The notes under the pieces: generated by a model
The model's database searches: none
What the model was told of the DNA's origin: nothing
The model's input: the letters and a program-made list of their open reading frames with translations, nothing else
In this document: piece by piece, positions 7,437 to 11,502 of the stretch
Position numbering within the stretch: the stretch's first letter is position 1
Layout: each line of letters begins with the position of its first letter
DNA from: Stenocarpella maydis
Taxonomy: Eukaryota; Ascomycota; Sordariomycetes; Diaporthales; Diaporthaceae
NCBI GenBank assembly: GCA_002270565.1
Contig: NQMI01000201.1
Span: forward strand, 1-11,502
Length of the DNA: 11,502 bases
Direction of reading: 5' to 3'
Made by a program: the position numbers and the translations under genes

Positions 7437-7910
7437 GAGGACTACCATAAATTCAAGAAAGTGTTCCAGGAACAACTCAACACCATATTACCACAATATA
7501 TATAATACGATCATAAAATACCATTAAAACCCAGAATAACACCTTAATTCAAGCCTATCTACAGACTTAATAAGGAACAACTTAAAGTACTTAGAGAATA
7601 CCTTAATAAAAACCTTAAGAAAGGATTTATTAGATCATTATAATCACTAATAGGATACCCAATCCTCTTTATACTAAAGAAGAATAGCAAGCTATAACTT
7701 CATATTAACTACTAATAGTTAAATAATATTATAATTAAGAACTAATACCCTCTCCCACTTATTAAGGAACTATAAGATTAACTTAAATAAGCAAGATAAT
7801 TTACAATACTCAACTTAAAGCATAAATATAACCTTATCCAAATAAAAGAAGGAGAAGAATAAAAGATAGCATATAGAATATACTATAGATATTGTAAAAT
7901 AATAGTTATA
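7437..7910 (+). pseudogene. Gypsy lineage Y reverse transcriptase, N-terminal part, interrupted
   Basis: An uninterrupted frame (stops, no slips) covers the RT fingers: FKKVFQEQLN (7452), YDHKIPLKP (about 7507), IYRLNKEQLKVLREYL (about 7558-7605), KKGFIRSL and GYPILFILKKNSKL (7618-7695), the LNN(I)IIKNxYPLPLIKEL block (7720-7770), and LIQIKEGEE (7834-7860). It stops at Tyr-Cys-Lys-Ile-Ile-Val-Ile, just before the expected PFGL and the catalytic YxDD, because the TGTAATGA arm begins at 7911. The minus-strand relative at 10530-11467 continues past this point, which proves the interruption. Part of it (about 7290-7570) keeps CpA on the plus strand. Confidence 0.85.
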
Positions 7911-8140
7911 TGTAATGATTAGAGAGTTTCTGAGTGCATTAAACCTGAAAGATTAAGGGTTTATATTTAGAATATATTGTTAGGCGGTTGTTAAGCAATA
8001 TTGTTGACTGATAATGATTACTAGCTGTAAGGCTATCTAATACTGGGATTGAATACTTAGATTAACGACTGAAGAGTCTGTTCTATAAAAACTATCTACT
8101 ATAATAATAATTATATCTGTATATATATTCTAACTCTTTA

Positions 8141-8246
8141 GTGGCTTGCAGGCTTGCATACCGAGCTATTGAGCTATTATATGAGGCTTAATACTTCATC
8201 CTTCAAGCGGGCTTGCATAGCTTATAATTAAGCATTGCAAGCCAGA
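8141..8246. repeat. Variable cassette of copy 4, GGCTTGCA words
   Basis: GGCTTGCA occurs at 8143-8150, 8151-8158 and 8210-8217, with its complement TGCAAGCC at 8236-8243, so the ends can pair. GAGCTATT is doubled at 8163-8178. The cassette lies between the conserved CTCTTTA block and CCCTAA, the same place as the unrelated cassettes at 794-900 and 2561-2646. Confidence 0.6.
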
Positions 8247-8445
8247 CCCTAACCCTAATAAGGTAGCATTACTAATTGGGTTAGGCAGGATAACCTTTTC
8301 GGGAGCTATTTCCTATTCTATAGGGTTGTCTTCTATGGTAGTTAGCCGCTAATGCATATTAGCCTATAATACTATTTCCCTCCTTACTTCTTTTATCCTT
8401 AAAAGTACTCTATAAGTTATTTTTTATTTATTAGTACCTCTATTT

Positions 8446-8468
8446 ATGCCTTTCTAATCCGTTATATT
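8446..8468 (+). pseudogene. Start of the Cys-rich coiled-coil gene in copy 4, cut by the N
   Basis: ATG at 8446 followed by Pro-Phe-stop-Ser-Val-Ile matches Met-Ser-Phe-stop-Phe-Ile-Ile at 2852. It fixes the start codon of the family gene and ends at the junction. Confidence 0.5.
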
Positions 8469-8469
8469 N
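8469..8469. other. Ambiguous base N at an element-to-element junction
   Basis: A single N separates copy 4 of the TGTAATGA element from LTR-1 copy C. Both elements are cut at exactly this point. The two parents share a local word around the break: TATATTGGGTAG in the 2341 element (2869-2880) and ATATACTTTTTGGGTAAG in LTR-1 (5026-5043). An assembly join or collapsed gap is the simplest reading; a true recombination is possible. Confidence 0.7.
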
Positions 8470-8724
8470 ATATACTTTTTGGGTAAGAAATAAGGGTAAT
8501 GCAGAGGTCTGAATTAAGGTGCAAATGCAGGCCAAAATAATCGACTCACGGCCACCAAACTCATCTTGCGTCACGCACGCACTGGGCGTACTTAGCGAAA
8601 ATCGCCTGACTCGCAAGTCTAGGGTAACTCCTTGCTAGGAAGTCTAGGGTAACTCCTTACAACGAAGTCTAGGGTAACTCCTTGCACGGAGTACCAACGC
8701 CCTGCTAAGCGGTTCCGTTTAACA
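8470..8724 (-). mobile_element. LTR-1 copy C, truncated
   Basis: Collinear with 5026-5280 over 255 bp with no indel and three differences (G for T in the first tandem unit, C for T in the third, A for G in CTGCTAAGC). It ends GTTTAACA at 8724, followed by ATTAT of the gypsy Y minus copy. The promoter half is absent because of the N junction. Like copy B it is not RIPed. Confidence 0.8.
8618..8691. repeat. Three-unit tandem array in LTR-1 copy C
   Basis: Units at 8618-8642, 8643-8667 and 8668-8691, each beginning TCTAGGGTAACTCC, with the same unit order as copy B. Confidence 0.85.
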
Positions 8725-8734
8725 ATTATAATAG

Positions 8735-8870
8735 TAGGTCAAGTTTTAGGCTGGTTCCTATGTGTTTTTGCTAGAGTTATAGTCTTTTTACTTAATGAGG
8801 TACTCCATTATCCCTTAGTACTGCCTTAAGTTCACAATATCCTTTACTTTATATTCCTCATTATATTTAT
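8735..8870 (-). pseudogene. Chromodomain at the C-terminus of gypsy Y integrase (minus copy)
   Basis: The minus strand reads Glu-Tyr-Lys-Val-Lys-Asp-Ile, then Glu-Tyr-Leu-Ile-Lys-stop-Lys-Asp-Tyr, then Ser-Lys-Asn-Thr-stop-Glu-Pro-Ala. This is the chromodomain signature E-Y-x-V-x-x-I...Y-L-V-K-W-x-x-Y...N-T-W-E-P with both Trp codons turned to stops (TGG to TAG). Such domains guide integration toward modified histones in chromoviral gypsy elements, which places lineage Y in the chromovirus group. Confidence 0.8.
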
Positions 8871-9965
8871 TGAGTGTTTCAATCTGCATTTTAAGTTCTG
8901 TATTCTTAGGTGCTAGTTTTAAGAGTAAGATATAAAAGACTAGGTATTATTTTATTCCTTTAGGTAGTAAGAATTTATAGTTGGTATCTAAAAGTTTTCT
9001 TAAGATTTTAAAGGGGCTGATTTTCTTATGGTTAAGCTTTTTATTGGGTTGCTTGGTTTTAATGTTTTAGTGAAGGAGGTAGACCTTATCTCCCTTCTTA
9101 AGAATTAGTTCCTTAATTCTTTTCTGACTTATATATTTTGCTATTTGTTCTTATATAAAAGAAAGTTCTGCTTAGATATCCTTCTAGATTAATTTGATTT
9201 ATATTGCTTTTTGTTCTACTGATTCCGCTAGGGTATTATCTAGCAGTAATTCATAATATGCCTGGGGTTCATATCTATAGAGTGCAAAGAAAGGTAACTA
9301 TTTAGTTGTGCTGGTAGTTATGCTATTATAGGCACACTGTACTAATGGTAGCAGTTTAACCCAATTATCCTATAATTAGTTGATGTAGTATTAAAGGTAT
9401 TATTTCATAATCTGGTTAATTCATTTTATTTATCTATCTATTTATACATATGCTATTATTAAGAGCTTGTGCTTTATTCTAAGTTATTTTATTAGTAACT
9501 TCTAAAAGTTAGATATAAAGAGCTTATCTCTATCTGAGATGATTTTATATAGCATTCTATAGTTGCTTATAATGATTTATAACAATGTATATGCAAGTTC
9601 TTCCGCAGTACTAGCTTCCTTATATAGTATGAAGTATGCATACTTACTTAGTCTATAAACCACTACCAGAATACTGTCATATAGTACTCCAGTTAAGGGT
9701 TCTCATAAGAGAGGTAGCTTAATGATGAAGTTTAGGCTAATGGATGACTATATAGCTATAGGTATTGGTAGGGGTTTTAATAATTCATATGGTTTATATC
9801 TGGAGGCCTTGTTTTTATTATATAAGTTGCATTTGCTAATAATATCTTAAACCTTCTTTTTAAGGTTGGGGATTTAGTAATTCCGCTGAATCCTTTTGAT
9901 TATTGCTATAACACCTCAGTGGCTATATGCTAGTGCTTTATGTATTTCTGTAATTAATTTATCTT
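8871..9965 (-). pseudogene. Gypsy lineage Y integrase (minus copy), inactive
   Basis: Order on the minus strand: HHCC zinc domain (His 9940-9942, His 9919-9921, Cys 9829-9831, last Cys read as Tyr at 9820-9822); catalytic core with first Asp as Asn (9730-9732, in Ser-Leu-Asn-Phe-Ile), second Asp kept (9532-9534, in Ser-Asp-Arg-Asp), and Glu as Lys (9425-9427, before Met-Asn); then a C-terminal domain with Ser-Pro-Phe at about 9013-9021 where GPY/F elements have Gly-Pro-Phe. Two of the three DDE residues are lost, so it cannot integrate DNA. Stops fall at Trp, Arg and Gln positions. Confidence 0.85.
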
Positions 9966-10008
9966 ATTCCTTTAGATTAGTAGGGGTTTTTCTAATTTAT
10001 AGATTTTA

Positions 10009-11469
10009 AATTCCTTCTCTAGGTCTGCTTTCTTAAGTATAAGGTCTTTTATAACTTTATCTTTAAGTATCTAGAAAGCTTATTATTTAGTATCTATCTA
10101 TCTAAAGGCATAATCCTTCTTAATAAGGTCTGTTAATGGTTTCATAATATTACTATATTATATAATAAATTATTAATAGAAGTTAGTATATTTAAGGAAT
10201 GCCCTAATGTCCTTAACGTTTATAAGGGTTGGCTATTCCTTAATTACTTTAATATTTCCTTTTTATATCTTGATTTTTCCTAGTTTAATTATATATCTAA
10301 GGTAGTTAACTTTTTATATATACTAGTTACATTTTTCTAGTTCTACTAAGAGATTAGCATCCTAAAGTTTTTAAAGAACCTTTTTAATATATCTCTTATA
10401 ATTATTAAGGTTTTATAAAAAGATGAGAATATTATTTAAGTAAGCAATAATAAAGATATTAAGGTATTTATTTAGAACTTAGTTAATTATTTCCTAGAAT
10501 AATATAAGTATATTAGTTAATTTAAAAGGTGTAATTATTATCTTATAATATTTATAGTATATTCTAAATACTATCTTCTATTCTTCTCCTTCTTTTATTT
10601 AAATAAGGTTATAATTATATTTTAAGTTAAGTGCTATTAATTATTTTACTCCCTTAAGTTAATCTTAGAGTTCTTTAATATGTAGAAGAAGGTATTAGTT
10701 TTTAATTATAATATTATTTAATTATTAATAGTTAATATAAAGTTATAGCTTACTGTTCTTTTCAATATAAAGAGGATTAGGTATCCTGCTAGTAATTATA
10801 ATGATCTAATGAATCCCTTCTTAAGGTTTTCATTAAAGTATTCCCTAAGTACTTTAAGTTATTCTTTATTAAGTCTATAGATAGGCTTAAATTAAGGTGT
10901 TATTCCAGGCTTTAATAATATCTTATAGTCCTATTATGTGTATTATAGTAATATAGTATTAAGTTATTCTTGGAATACTTTCTTAAATTTATAGTAGTCT
11001 TCTAATATTCATATTAGTTTATTAATCTTATCTTCTTTTATTCCTTCCTCTAGGTAAAGGAGGTATTGCTATATTTCCTATATTATATGTTAACTAGTTG
11101 TATTAGAGTGGCAATCTCCTGATTGGCTTTGGTCCTTCCGCAAGGCGCTTGAGTGGCCTAATTCTTCTCTATCTTTCTGGAGCTGGGTCTTCTGCCTGCT
11201 CCCAGAGGTATCTGTGGGTCTATGTGAGTATATTGCCTATTTGCTATCCTTAGTAATATAACTCCTTTCCATACCATTAATTACCACCTTCTCTTAGAGA
11301 ATAGCATTATTTTACAAGATCTAGCTAGTAGTTTAATTAATTTAGGGATTATCCTTTTTTAATTAAGGTATTCCTAAGATTAATTAATAATTTGCTATCT
11401 TAGTAATATTAAATAATAGTAATTTCATATAGTTATAAATCCAAACTAAGAGGGATTAGTCTTTATATC
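10009..11469 (-). pseudogene. Gypsy lineage Y protease tail and reverse transcriptase (minus copy)
   Basis: It starts at 11469 within the protease, directly behind LTR-1 copy D, and covers the RT completely. From 11467 to 10530 it is the relative of 6971-7910. Past that point it carries the segment missing from the plus copy, including the catalytic Tyr-x-Asp-Asp motif at 10431-10442, which reads Tyr-Leu-Asn-Asn (both Asp codons GAY to AAT). It goes on to the thumb and connection (FLxYTNFY..., MKPLTDLIKKDYAF, about 10100-10200) and LKDKVIKD. At about 10008 the sequence jumps from the expected DPEKEF to the region just before the integrase, so RNase H is gone. Confidence 0.8.
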
Positions 11470-11502
11470 TGTTAAACGGAACCGCTCAGCAAGGAGTTAC
11501 CC
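11470..11502 (+). mobile_element. LTR-1 copy D, first 33 bp at the window edge
   Basis: TGTTAAACGGAACCGCTCAGC is the LTR-1 5' terminus, here in plus orientation, followed at once by AAGGAGTTACCC, the start of the tandem array. Copies A, B and C have about 20 more bases (AGGGCGTTGG...) between these parts, so D carries a short deletion bordered by GCA. It is inserted in the protease-coding part of the minus-strand gypsy Y copy. The rest is outside the window. Confidence 0.7.

Larger units (their letters stand above)
7911..8468 (+). mobile_element. TGTAATGA element copy 4, truncated at the N
   Basis: It starts TGTAATGATTAGAGAGTT inside the Y reverse transcriptase and follows the left arm of the 2341 element in order: AAGGGTTTATATTT, GATTACTAGCTGTAAGGCTAT, AATACTTAGATTAA, CTATCTACTAT, TCTAACTCTTTA, CCCTAACCCTAA (8247-8258), TTAGGCAGG, GGGAGCTA, AGGGTTGTCTTCTA, then the pyrimidine-rich leader and ATG at 8446. 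The gene is cut after about seven codons by the N at 8469. The cassette 8141-8246 is unrelated to the one in the 2341 element and uses GGCTTGCA words. Right arm and the far side of the RT target are missing. Confidence 0.7.

Overview
The window looks like a repeat-only, AT-rich block from a filamentous ascomycete (Pezizomycotina-type) genome. Three things suggest this. It is filled with broken Ty3/gypsy polyproteins, one with a chromodomain integrase. The damage is almost all C-to-T and G-to-A change that turns CpA/TpG into TpA, which is the pattern of repeat-induced point mutation (RIP): Gln, Arg and Trp codons became stops while frames stayed open over hundreds of bases. TTAGGG words also occur. 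I find no intact host gene, no tRNA or rRNA and no CRISPR. Genus cannot be told from this.

Layout. 1-447 is a partial copy (A) of a non-RIPed, GC-richer LTR-like element, called LTR-1 here. 448-778 has no recognisable gene. 779-1155 is one arm of a second repeat family, the TGTAATGA family, followed by a minus-strand reverse-transcriptase scrap. 1346-2340 is a RIP-ruined gag-side polyprotein of gypsy lineage X. 2341-3855 is an element with two inverted arms of about 425 bp around a degenerate gene for a small Cys-rich, coiled-coil protein. 3856-3918 is another minus-strand RT scrap. 3923-7910 is gypsy lineage Y on the plus strand (gag, linker, protease, RT), split at 4683-5280 by a full-length LTR-1 copy (B) with a perfect 5-bp target duplication AAACT. 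7911-8468 is a fourth TGTAATGA arm sitting inside the Y reverse transcriptase. An N at 8469 joins it to a 5'-cut LTR-1 copy (C, 8470-8724). 8725-11469 is lineage Y again on the minus strand (protease tail, RT, integrase, chromodomain; RNase H missing). 11470-11502 is the first 33 bp of a fourth LTR-1 copy (D).

History inferred from nesting. Gypsy X and Y came first, the TGTAATGA elements inserted into or beside them, RIP then destroyed both, and LTR-1 copies B and C arrived last: they differ at only 3 of 255 aligned positions and keep their CpA sites. Nothing here is likely to make a functional protein. The points most worth a second look are the TGTAATGA family (long arms, its own gene, arm-specific variable cassettes, and repeated placement at one codon position of gypsy RT) and the N junction.
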